Source of the DNA: Terebella lapidaria
Taxonomy: Eukaryota; Annelida; Polychaeta; Terebellida; Terebellidae
Direction: 5' to 3'
NCBI GenBank assembly: GCA_949152475.1
Contig: OX424561.1
Span: 24,794,481 to 24,858,480, forward strand
Length of the DNA: 64,000 nt
Below are positions 23,331 to 35,400 of this stretch, one piece after another; the first letter of the stretch is position 1; every line of letters starts with the position of its first letter. A program made the position numbers and the translations under genes. The notes beneath the pieces are model-generated. The model saw nothing but the letters and a program-made list of their open reading frames with translations. It was not told the origin of the DNA and made no database searches.

Positions 23331-24935
23331 TTAATCAATGTTTGGCCTGACTCTTGTGCTTTTAGGTCCCTTTAGTCCGATAACTTATTGTCATGGCTTT
23401 GCATCCATTTTCTTCTATTGTCTTCTGTGAAAAATATGAATTTTATTAGTGCTCAACAAAGTTGAGGCACCTTGAAATTCACTTTACTCTGGTAACCTTC
23501 CTTGTCATTTGCATTCTATTGTCTGGCGTCTTTTCATCTCCTGTCCGCATGCACAAAAAATGAAATCTGGCTGCCATTGTCATGGTTTTTCATCCTTCAA
23601 TTGTTTAGCCATTTACATGAAGTTACTACTAGAATGCATAAATGGCAGAAATTGAACAAATTATTGGTGCAAGGGTGAATGACATTGATGTTATATGTCA
23701 GTTGCTGTTGTCATGGTGTTCAGTGTTCAATTTGACCGTTGTTCGTGAATAGGAATGTCTTTACAAATATTGTTATGTCAGAATATTTAGTTTTTAAAAT
23801 GTATGATCAGATAATGCATTGGCATGATTTTGTGTCCGTCTTCATTGTAATTGGATATAAGTTTTTATTTTTCCACACTAAAATGCTTGAAAATCATTCA
23901 AGAGTGGACATATTTCAATTCATTTTCTTCTTTATTTTCAGAATGAAGGCTGTTTTAAATGAAAATCGCCTACTTCTGGACTTCACCTGTCACTTTATCA
24001 AAATCTGGGGGACAATCTGATTTCAAAATTATGATTATGACTCCTGATAAGAATTTATGTGACCGTATAATTTTCACTGCCCTTGAGTGATTGGTAGTCA
24101 TTTTGATTTTCACTTGGGCAGCAGAATAAATGTTCTGTCAGAAATCGATTCAGTGAATGTTTTGAGGCATTTTGAGTGAAAACAAATCATATATTGGAGA
24201 AAGTCTCATCCACTTTTTCCATCATGATGGGAGCTATACGAAAAAGCCTAATACAATACATCAATATACACATGGAATATTTGCAAATTCAAATTGGGAG
24301 TCATCCATAGTGATATCAGTATTGATCATGAAAATTTGGCTCTCATTTACATTGAAGGTGAAGAGTACAATTTTGGATTTTAAAACAAGAAAAAATAGCT
24401 TTTTAACTTTTTACATTTCTCCAGTAACCTTTCTTACCCATATTTTTTTTTTGCAATTAACCATATGCCAGTTGAGTTAATTTCGGAGTCACCCGTTAGA
24501 TACTGAATTAATTTTAGAAATCTTGGGTATAAGTGGGTTTGGCATTTTATACAAAACTAATTATTTAATGTTGAATGCAGATGATTGTTGTATGGGAATC
24601 AGAATGTCCTCCTATCACAATTGGAAGTGTAACAAATATCAACGTAGATATGAACATTTCAATGAGTTATACATGGCCCTTAAAAACGCAAAGATAATGC
24701 AACTCCAGCTAGCCAGAGGTCAAAAGATAATGCAACTCCATCCGACAAAGGGTTAACTCAATTAACTTTGTCTGAAACTTTGTTGTTGTTAATTGAATTT
24801 TATTTACATAGCTTTTTGTCATATGCTTGGCATCTTAATAAGGCTTTTGCATTTGGCCTTATTGTTATATACTATTATAAAGTCGATACATGTTTCAAAT
24901 TCATCTACCATTCTCTGTTCTCAGATCTTTATATA
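23331..24935. other. AT-rich sequence between the convergent genes, no gene recognised
   Basis: Weak remnants of composite-family blocks ('gtcatggctttgcatcc', 'aatgaaggctgttttaaatg') are seen. Short open frames lack splice support. A 20-bp phrase is nearly duplicated around 24690-24745 ('aaagataatgcaactcca' and 'aaaagataatgcaactcca'). Confidence 0.4.
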
Positions 24936-25113
24936 CAGTGGATCCTGTGTTAAAGACCACCTGGTTTGAGAGACCATCCTGTGTTTTAAGATCACTCCAC
25001 TTGGTCCCAAATGGCTTTTTATGATGTAAATGAACCTGTCATGAGAGACCACCTGTCATTTAAGACCACCTTTTTGGGGTCCCTTGGGTTGTCTTAAAAC
25101 ACAGGATCCACTG
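24936..25113. mobile_element. 178-bp MITE with 16-bp TIR, TA target duplication
   Basis: It begins CAGTGGATCCTGTGTTAAAG and ends AACACAGGATCCACTG, flanked by TA on both sides. Internal 'agaccacct' words repeat. TA duplication and CAGTGG ends point to a Tc1/mariner-type non-autonomous element. It lies between the two convergent genes. Confidence 0.85.
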
Positions 25114-26439
25114 TAATATGCTGGAAATGCAGAAAGTTATATGCAATAGTCATTTAAATACATGGTTTTAAAAAATTGTGAACATTGATATCAGGAAAAA
25201 TAAACATGATAAGCTAGAGCCGAAAATTTTCATGAAATTCAAGCATGTGCATCTGTTTTTTTTTTCAATGATTCAAGCAAATACATATATCAGAACTGTA
25301 TTGATTAAGTTACACAATAGTACTTACATGTATGTATACAGGAGTATATTGATGTTAATGGGAACGTTTTAGTAACAATGCATAATATGTTACCATGATG
25401 TGAACATGTCAAAACTTTGAAAGAATCTATGTATGGCAGTGTCTTAACGGCCTTATCACTTAAGTATACATGTACAAATGTACATGTATGTGTAACAATC
25501 CAATATATGTACATAATTAACCAAGGATGTATTTACAGTGACAGTTGAGATAAATCAGACTCAACATTTGTATTCATCCGCACACATGTGATGACAATGC
25601 TGTAAATTCAGTTTGGGAAATATTACATGTAATATGAACTGTAATGATATGATGAAATCATTGTGTTGGAATATACAATGTATACGAGAAATCACATCAG
25701 TATATTTGTATCTAAATGACTGATGAGTACAAGTTGAAGAGTACACTGGCAATAAGCTAACCATATCAATAAATTGTAATTACCAGTCAAATTTGTATCA
25801 ACTTTATATGTATGGATCACTGTATAATAGTACATGTACATATGAAAAAAAATAAGCTTTTCGTATACATTGACCACACACGTACATCTGTGAAACTTCT
25901 TACGAATTGAAATCGATGATCAAGTCTAAATGGCATTAGATGCATTTCAGTGTTAAGCATGTTATACAAAACAAGTTGATGCAACAATTTTTATCTAGGA
26001 CAGATAAGAACTAAGATAAATATACCCAGTAAGCTCGCCTAGATATGAAAATGCACACTCAACACACATGACAAATAAATTTGGGTAAAAGGCAAGGATC
26101 CTAAGACAATTTTTGTCAATGATGACAAGCAGTCAATATGTATAAGTATATGCCTGTGATACAACCACAAAAATAATTTTCATTCGCTTTCTCTGCAAAA
26201 GACATTTTGTACATACTTTGCGTTACATTTGATTGACATTCACCAGTCAGGTCATATGAGGTCGCTGTGAAAGCATTTAAAAGAACCCCTTAATATGTAT
26301 TTACAATGAATCGAGACCACATATTGGACCTTTTCATTCAATCAAGCCAGTCCTCAGAACTTATAAGACAATTTTAAATAAAACAGCAAAAAAAAAAATG
26401 ATTTGTATCATATGATGACTGCATGATCGCATTTACTTA
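25114..26439. other. AT-rich, no gene recognised
   Basis: Many 'acatgta' and 'tacatgtac' palindromic words occur. No supported exon is seen. The 3' UTR of the minus-strand SANT gene probably lies just below 26440. Confidence 0.4.
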
Positions 26440-29400
26440 TTATTGTGTATATTTTTCCTGCATTTTTTTAAAGATCTCATTCCTTTCTTGGGCGATCCTG
26501 TTATATGTTTCTTGGGCCTCCACAAGCTTGTCAAGTTTTGCATTCTGCTCAGCAGCAAACTCAAGAAACCACCTAGGTGGCTCACTGCGCTTCCTTTTCT
26601 TTCCTCCGGTTCGAGGCGTGTTGGTTTCTGAGGATTATTAATGCAATTTCACAAAACACACAAGTGCAACTGATTATCTAATAAAAAATCAGCCAACATA
26701 CAAAACTCCATAATATAAATTACAGTTGCTCAAATTGCTTCACTAACACTAGCATATTAGTTTGAAAATATTAGCCCAAGGGCTAAGATAGGTTACCGGA
26801 CAATTTTGGTTCAAGCACCACAGGTGAGATATGAAATTCAAGGCACTTATTTTATAAACAATGTCAAGGACCCCAATTAGCATGTTTTGAAACAAAAATC
26901 TCAAAACTGATCAGAAAGTTTTGGAGAAAACAACCAAAAACTAAATTTTGAGCCTTTTTGGGCCATAATTTTGGGCCTATCGATCGATTCAAGGCACTCC
27001 ATCTTTATACACAATGTCAAGGACCCCAATCAGCATGGTTTGAAACAAAAATCTGAGAACAGATCAGGCGGTTTTCGAGAAAACAGCCAAAAACTTAATT
27101 TTAGGCCTTTTTGGGCCGTTTGAGCCATAATTTTGGACCTATCGATCGATTCAAGGCACTCCATCTTTATAAACAATGTAAAGGACATCAATTAGCATGT
27201 TTTGAAACAAAAATCTTAAAAGCGATTAGACAGGTTTCCTGAAAAGACAGACAAGGTGCAAATTTGGGCATTTTTCGACCCAAAAATGGCTGCTTTGACC
27301 TCTCAAGGTCATCCAAGGTCAAATTTGAGGTCACCACACAAGTCGCAATATATGACTTCCCATTTGAAAGTACCAATTTCTAAGCTGTATCTTCAAGTGT
27401 TCTATGAGTACAGTCCCGGCAGCTCCCATTATGAAGGAAAAAAGTGCCGAAAATTTTTTTCAACGGGTGAAAAAAAATTTTTTGTCTAGAAATGACCCAA
27501 AATGGATAGTAACGCAATTTGGGACAAAAAATTTTTTTTTCGCCGACCCGTCAAAAATTCAAAATGGCCGCCACACAGAGACCGGCGATTCAAGGGCAAC
27601 AAAACTTATACACATCATAAAGGTACATAAGGGGAATCTTTTGAAACAAAAATCTCAAAACTGATCAGACAGTTTTTGAGAAAATGGCCGCCAAAGTCAA
27701 AAATTGGCCATTTTTCGTCAAAAATGGCCGCCATTTTGAGAAAAATGCGAAAATCAAAAAACTAAAAATTAGCCCAAGGGCTAAGAAAGGTTACCGGACA
27801 ATATATATTTTAGATATTAGTATTTTGTCCCGTGACCTTGAAAATAAGGTCATTGGTTAATTCAAGGACATGATAATATTCGGCATATGTCATTTCTAGT
27901 ATGTCCACAATTGATTCCTAAGCTGTAAAGTCAATAATAAGCGAGATATTAGCCATCATGTCCTGTCACCTTGAAAATGAGGTCAAAGGTCGAATTCAAG
28001 GTCATAGCAATATTCAGCTTATATCATTTCCTATATGTTCATAATTGATTCCTAAACTGATCCTGAAAATGAGGTCAAAGGTCAAATTCAATGTCAAGGC
28101 AATAATCTGCATATATCATTTCCTATATGTTCATAATTGATTCTCAAGCTGTAAAGTCGATAAGAAGCGATATATTAGCCACTTTTCCTGTGACCTTGAA
28201 AATGAGGTCAAAGGTCAAATTCAAGGTCATTAGGATATTCGGCATATTTCATTTCCTATATGTCCACAATTGATTCCTAAGCTGTAAAGTCAATAATAGG
28301 CGAGATATTAGCCATTTTGTGCTCTGACCTTGAAACTGAAGTCAGAGGTCAAATTCAAGGTCACGGGAATATTCAGCATATATCATTTCCTTTATGTCCA
28401 CAATTGATCCCTAAGCTGTAAAATCGATAATAAGTGAGATATTAGCCATTTTGTTCTGTAACCTTGAAAATGAGGTCAAACGTCAAATTCAAGGTCATCA
28501 GATTATTCGGAATGTATCATTTCCCATATGTCAACAATTGATTCCTAGGCTGTAAAGTTGATAATAAGCGAGGTATTAGACATTTTGTGCTCTCACCTTG
28601 AAACCGAGGTCAGAGGTCAAATTCAAGGTCACGAGAATATTCAGCATATATCATTTCCTATATGTCCAAAATTGATCCCTAAGCTGTAAAATCGATAATA
28701 AGTGAGATATTAGCCATTTTGTCCTGTGACCTTGAGAATGAGGTCAAACGTCAAATTCAAGGTCATCAGATTATTCGGCATGTATCATTTCCTATATGTC
28801 CACAATTGATTCCTGGGCTGTAAAGTTGATAATAAGCAAGATATTAGACATTTTGTGCTCTGACCTTGAAACCGAGGTCAGAGGTCAAATTCAAGGTCAC
28901 GAGAATATTCAGCATATATCATTTCCTAAATGTCCACAATTGATCCCTAAGCTGTAAAATCGATAATAAGTGAGATATTAGCCATTTTGTTCTGTGACCT
29001 TGAAAATGAGGTCAAACGTCAAATTCAAGGGCATCAGATTATTCGGCATGTATCATTTCCTATATGTCCACAACTAATTCCTAGGCTGTAAAGTTGATAA
29101 TAAGCGAGATATTATACATTTTGTGCTCTGACCTTGAAACCGAGGTCAGAGGTCAAATTCAAGGTCACGAGAATATTCAGCATATATCATTTCCTATATG
29201 TCCACAATTGATCCCTAAGCTGTAAAATCGATAATAAGTGAGATATTAGCCATTTTGTTCTGTGACCTTGAAAATGAGGTCAAACGTCAAATTCAAGGTC
29301 ATCAGATTATTCGGCATGTATCATTTCCTATATGTCCACAATTGATTCCTAGGCTGTAAAGTTGATAATAAGCAAGATATTAGACATTTTGTGCTCTGAC

Positions 29401-32400
29401 CTTGAAACCGAGGTCAGAGGTCAAATTCAAGGTCACAAGAATATTCAGCATATATCATTTCCTATATGTCCACAATTGATTCCTAGTCTCTAATCTCAAT
29501 ATTACGTGAGATATTAAGCTTAATGTGTCCCATTATAAAGCATAGGAGAATTTAACATGGGAAAGTCCCATTTGGGTGGAGTTTGGGCCCAAAGTAGCCC
29601 ACTTTGAGCGATTCAAGGGCAACGAAATTTATACATGTCACAGGGGTACATATGCGGAGTGTTATGCATCAACAAGAACAAAAGTTACTGAACAGATTTT
29701 GAGAAAACGACCGTCAAAATCCAAAATTGGTCATTTTTTAAAGAAAACGGCCGCTCTGACCTTGAGACTGAGGTCAGAGGTCGAATTCAAGATCACGAGA
29801 ATATTCAGCATATATCATTTCCTATATGTCCACAATTGATTCCTAGTCTCTAATCTCAATATTAAGTGAGATATTAGGCATAATGTGTCCCATTATAAAG
29901 CATAGGAGAATTTAGCATGGGAAAGTCCCATTTGGGCCGAGTTTGGGCCAAAATGGCCCACTTCGAGCGATTCAAGCGCAACGAAATTTATAGACATGAT
30001 AGAAGTACATATGAGGAGTGTTATGTATCAAAAAGAAAAAAAGTTACTGAACAGATTTTGAGAGAATGGCCGCCAAAGTCCAAAATCAGGCATTTTTCGT
30101 CGAAAATGGCCGCCATTTTGAAAAAAATGCGGAAATCAGAAAACTAAAAAAACCCTTTCCTGGAAATATTTTTAAGTATTTTTATGCAAAATTTCAGAAA
30201 GATCGGACCATATACTTTAAAGATAAAAATGTGAACGGACGGACGCCGGACGGACGACGGACGACGGACGCCGGACGACGGACGCAACGCCATGCCAATA
30301 GGTTATCGGACCATAGGTCCGGTAACCTAAAAAATAACCCCCTCTTGAAATATTTTTAGGCAACTTTGTGTAAAATTTCAGGAAAATCCGCCTGTAAACT
30401 TTAAAGATAAAATTAGCCCAATGGGCTAGTAAAGTTACCTGAGAAATATACAGAGTTAAGCTGAGAAAGTTGAAAGTCAAATTCAAGGTGACCACTGAAA
30501 TCGCCATATCTCTAACCTTGAAAATGGGATCAAAGGTTAAATTCTAGATCACCAAACTATTCAGCATACATCATTTCTTATATGTTCACTATGGACCTCT
30601 AAGCTGTAAATTTGATAATAAGCGAGATATAAGCCATTTTGTAATCTGACTTTGAAAATAAAATGACTGACCTTGAAATTTAGGTCAAAGGTCAAATTCA
30701 ATATCATTAAAATATTCAGAATATATCATTTCCTATATGTTCACAATTGATTCCTAAGCTGTAAAGTCGATAATAAGCGAGATATTAGCAATTTTGTCCT
30801 GTGACCTTGGAAATGAGGTCAAAGGTCAAATTCAAGGTCACGAAAATATTCAGCATATATCATTTCCTATATGTTCACAATTGAATCCTAAACTGTCAAG
30901 TCGATAATAAGCGAGATATTAGCCATTTTGTCATGTGACCTTGAAAATGAGGTCAAAAGTCAAATTCAAGGTCACGAGAATATTCAGCATATATCATTTC
31001 CTATATGTCCACAATTCATTCCTAGACACTATTTTCAATATTAAGTGAGATATTAGGCTTAGTGTGTGCCATTATAAAGCATAGGAAAATTTAACATGGG
31101 AAAGTCACATTTGGGCCGAGTTTGGGCCCAAAATGGCCCACTTCAAGCGATTCAAGCGCAACGAAATTTATACATGTCACAGGGGTACATATGAGGAGTG
31201 TTTTTCATCAATAAGGAAAAAAAGTTACTGAACAGATTTTGAGAAAACGACCGTCGAAGTCCAAAATTGGCCATTTTTCGACGAAAACGGCCGCTCTGAC
31301 CTTGAAACCAAGGTCAGAGGTCAAATTCAAGGTCACGACAATATTCAGCATATATCATTTCCTATATGTCCACGAATGATTCCTAGTCTCTAATCTCAAT
31401 ATTAAGTGAGATATTAGGCTTTAATGTGTCCCATTATAAAGCATAGGAGAATTTAACATGGGAAAGTCCCATTTGGGCCGAGTTTGGGCCGAAATGGCCC
31501 ACTTCGAGCGATTCAATCGCAACGAAATTTATACATGTCACAGGAGTACATATAAGGAGTGTTATGCATCAATAAAAAAAAAAGTTACTGAACAGATTTT
31601 GAGAAAATGGCCGCCAAAGTCCAAAATCAGGCATTTTTCGTCGAAAACGGCCGCCATTTTGAAAAAAATGCGAAAATCAAAAAACTAAAAAATACCTCCC
31701 TCTCGAAATATTTTTAGGCATTTTTGTGCAAAATTTCAGAAAAATTCGATCGTAAACTTTAAAGATAAAATTGTTGACGGACGACGACGACGACGACGAC
31801 GGACGACGACGGACGACGACGGACGACGACGACGCCGGACGCATCGCCATGCCAATAGGTTACGGACCAAAGGTCCGGTAACCTAAAAAAGTCACTGAAC
31901 AGATTTTGAGAAAACGACCGTCGAAGTCCAAAATTGGCCATTTTTCGACGAAAACGGCCGCTCTGACCTTGAAACCAAGGTCAGAGGTCAAATTCAAGGT
32001 CACGACAATATTCAGCATATATCATTTCCTATATGTCCACAATTGATTCCTAGTCTCTAATCTCAATATTAAGTGGGATGTTAGGCTTTCATGTGTGCCA
32101 GTATAAAGCATAGGAGAATTTAACATGGGAAAGTCCCATTTGGGCCGAGTTTGGGCCCAAAATGGCCCACTTCGAGCGATTCAAGCGCAACGAAATTCAT
32201 ACATGTCACAGGGGTACATATGAGGAGTGCTATGCATCAATAAAAAAAAAAGTTACTGAACAGATTTTGAGAAAATAGCCGCCAAAGTCCAAAATCAGGC
32301 ATTTTTCGTCGAAAACGGCCGCCATTTTGAAAAAAATGCGAAAATCAAAAAACTAAAAAATACCTCCCTCTCGAAATATTTTTAGGCATTTTTGTGCAAA

Positions 32401-35400
32401 ATTTCAGAAAAATTCGATCGTAAACTTTAAAGATAAAATTGTTGACGGACGACGACGGACGACGACGACGGACGACGCCGGACGCATCGCCATGCCAATA
32501 GGTTACGGACCATAGGTCCGGTAACCTAAAAATGTGGACGGACGACGGACGCCGGACGACAGACGGAAGACGGATTCAACGCGACGGCAATAGGTTATCG
32601 GACCATAGGTCCGGTAACCTAAAAACAGACATGACTTACACATATGGCATGTGTACTTTGAATTTAGTTCCAATTCATTGTGTAAACCTATGAAAATGCT
32701 ATTGTGTCCATTCACCTGTTACGGATGGTGAATTGTCAACTTGAAAATTGCTGGAATTTGCATCTATGGCGACACTCGCTGATCCACTGTCACTTGTAGC
32801 TGTGGGAGGTTCACAAAACTGTATTTATATGCTTCATAAATATATGAATGTTCTACTATATATCATAAATGTAATACTGGAAAAGGAAAAATTTGGTTGT
32901 TTCGAATGCTCTAAGCAAACATCAAATTACTTTTTACCAAATTTGACTTACTTGTATAAAGTAGAAATCATAATAATTTATATACATGTACATGTATGAA
33001 AGCCTGTATTTGGGACAAAATGTCAATTATATTTTTTTCATGCTAAATTTCCTTTATTAGACTACACAAATTTATTTTCAAATTAACAGGCCCATCCACA
33101 ATAACGTGGGCACATTTTATTTTTTTATTGGTGTTGGGGGGGGGGGGGACGGGTGGCTTCTATATTTCTGCAGGTTAATATGAAACTTGCTTACTAACAT
33201 ATTTCAAAATTTCTTTCAAATCGGAACTCATGAGCCGACAGACCATTCTGAACAGATAAATTGTTTTGTGCCTAACTAATGATGCTGAAAAATTGATCAA
33301 ACAGATAAATGGTCATCATAATCAATAATACTTTCAATCCAGCCAAATGAAATGATTTTGGGAACCACATTCCTCTTATACCAGATATGAAATCAGTCTG
33401 GCCTGACAAGTAAATAATATTGACATATTTTTACATTTACAATGATATATATTTTGAGAATTTAACACATAATCTCAAAATTACAATACTTAACCGATAA
33501 AAACACATGTATTGTATACATATTTTCACATTTACAATGGTTAAAAATATCAACAACCACATACTGCACAAGTGGGACCACCAGGAAAACTGTCCCTTCC
33601 TGAAGTGGCACTGTGTTGAAATGTTCGTGATTGCAAATTTATTGGAAATATTAATTTCTTACTAATGCAAAAAATCGCATTCAATTAAACTAATATTAAA
33701 CAAATCAACACATTACCTTGAAGTACATACAAGTATGTACTATACCTGGAGGTGGGAATCGAACCCACGAACTTGCACATACGTGGTTGTTTGATTGGAA
33801 ATAACACTTATATAACAATAAAAATGATCAATTTTCACACGAAAATCACTAGCAAATGGTATACGATGTTGAAATATTAGTGAATGTTGAGATATGCATT
33901 AAATTCTGGCATTCTGCATATATTGTATCATGATGAGAACAATGCCAGGGAAACTCTGTGGGTTCGAAGGTTGTTCATTTCGTGGATATTTTCATGTGTT
34001 TGGGACGAATTCGATGCCAGTAACTTGATGAAATTTCCAAAATTGTGCCAGAAAAATCTAATGACATTGTATTCTTGTGCCAGATGGGCTTATCTTGACA
34101 CACATCTCCTTATCTAGGTCTGGTTTGAAGGCTTGGACTAGATCCCAGAGACTCATGCCAAGAAAAAAACACATGGCACTCGAAACAAAGTGTTACATGT
34201 AATGATTCACAAAAACGATAATATTTCCATGCTGAATTTGTCATGATTTAGGAACATTCACTTTTTCAACAAAGTATTTGTTATGAGAACAACAAAACCA
34301 ATCACATGCAAACATGCAATTCCTTTGAATTTCTCGCAAAACTACCCTTCGAACTGTGCCTTGAACCTGATGACACCACACGTATGGGTGCTACAGCTGG
34401 GTCTCCTGCCAGCAAGTCGTCTAGCATCTCAAAGTATTCCCACTTCCTACGACCCCGACCCGTCTCTTCATTACCGTCAACTATTTGTTTGTATCTGTCA
34501 CATGTTTCAAGATGTGAAATACAACAGAATACCAGTCAGTGTCAAAGTTGATGATCAAAGATCATCAGAGGCTACAGAACAATAATTAATATTGCAATAT
34601 GTGCTCCCCTAATGAATATATTTATGGATGTACATTTCGCACATTTGAGAATTTTGTGTAATTTGCCGGAGATAAGAAAAATGAATATCATTAAAAACAA
34701 AGATAAGAAATTAGCCCAAAGGCTGAGATAGGTTACCGGACAATTTTGGTTTGGATAATGGAATGTAACAGACCTTGAGATTTATCAATCAAGGTTATCA
34801 GTGTGAACATTATGACCATGAGATTTACCAATCAAGGTCATCCATGTGAACTTCAATGTCACCATTACATGTACAGGTGCAGTATTTGATTTTCTATATG
34901 TTCATAATACAAAGATACGTCTGGGTGCAAGTGTATAGGCCGCTCAGGCCAATGTACACATTCCGAGTCAGACATTTGGCACTCATGGTCAAGTTCAAGG
35001 TCATCATTAGTTGTGTCATATATGTCTTCCTATATGTTCATAATGCAAACATAAGCTTTATCTGCAAGCATTTCATCTATAGAGGCAAATCTGGGCATTT
35101 TTTGACACATAAATGGTTGTTTTGACCTTTTAAGGTCATCCAAGGTCAAAATCAAGGTCACCACACAAGTCGCCATATATGACTTTCTATTTGAAAGTGC
35201 CAATTTATAAGCTCTATCTTCAGGCGTTCTGTGAGTATAGTTCTGCCCGCTCTTATTATGAAGGAAAAAATTGCCAAAAATTTTCCAAGTCCAAAAATTT
35301 TTTCAAAGGGTGAAATTTTTCTTTCCCCTGGAAATGGCCCAAAATGGATAGTAATGCGATTTGGGGTGAAAAAATTTTTTTTCGCTGACTCGTCAAAAAT

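Noticed and set aside
27833..29500. CRISPR-like regular repeat-spacer pattern
   Set aside because: Spacers are themselves repeated and the genome is eukaryotic. This is a dimeric tandem satellite.
29576..31688. Repeated 60-100 codon open frames beginning MGKSHLGRVW or similar
   Set aside because: They recur in several copies of the non-coding composite repeat, with frames broken differently in each copy. They are repeat by-products.
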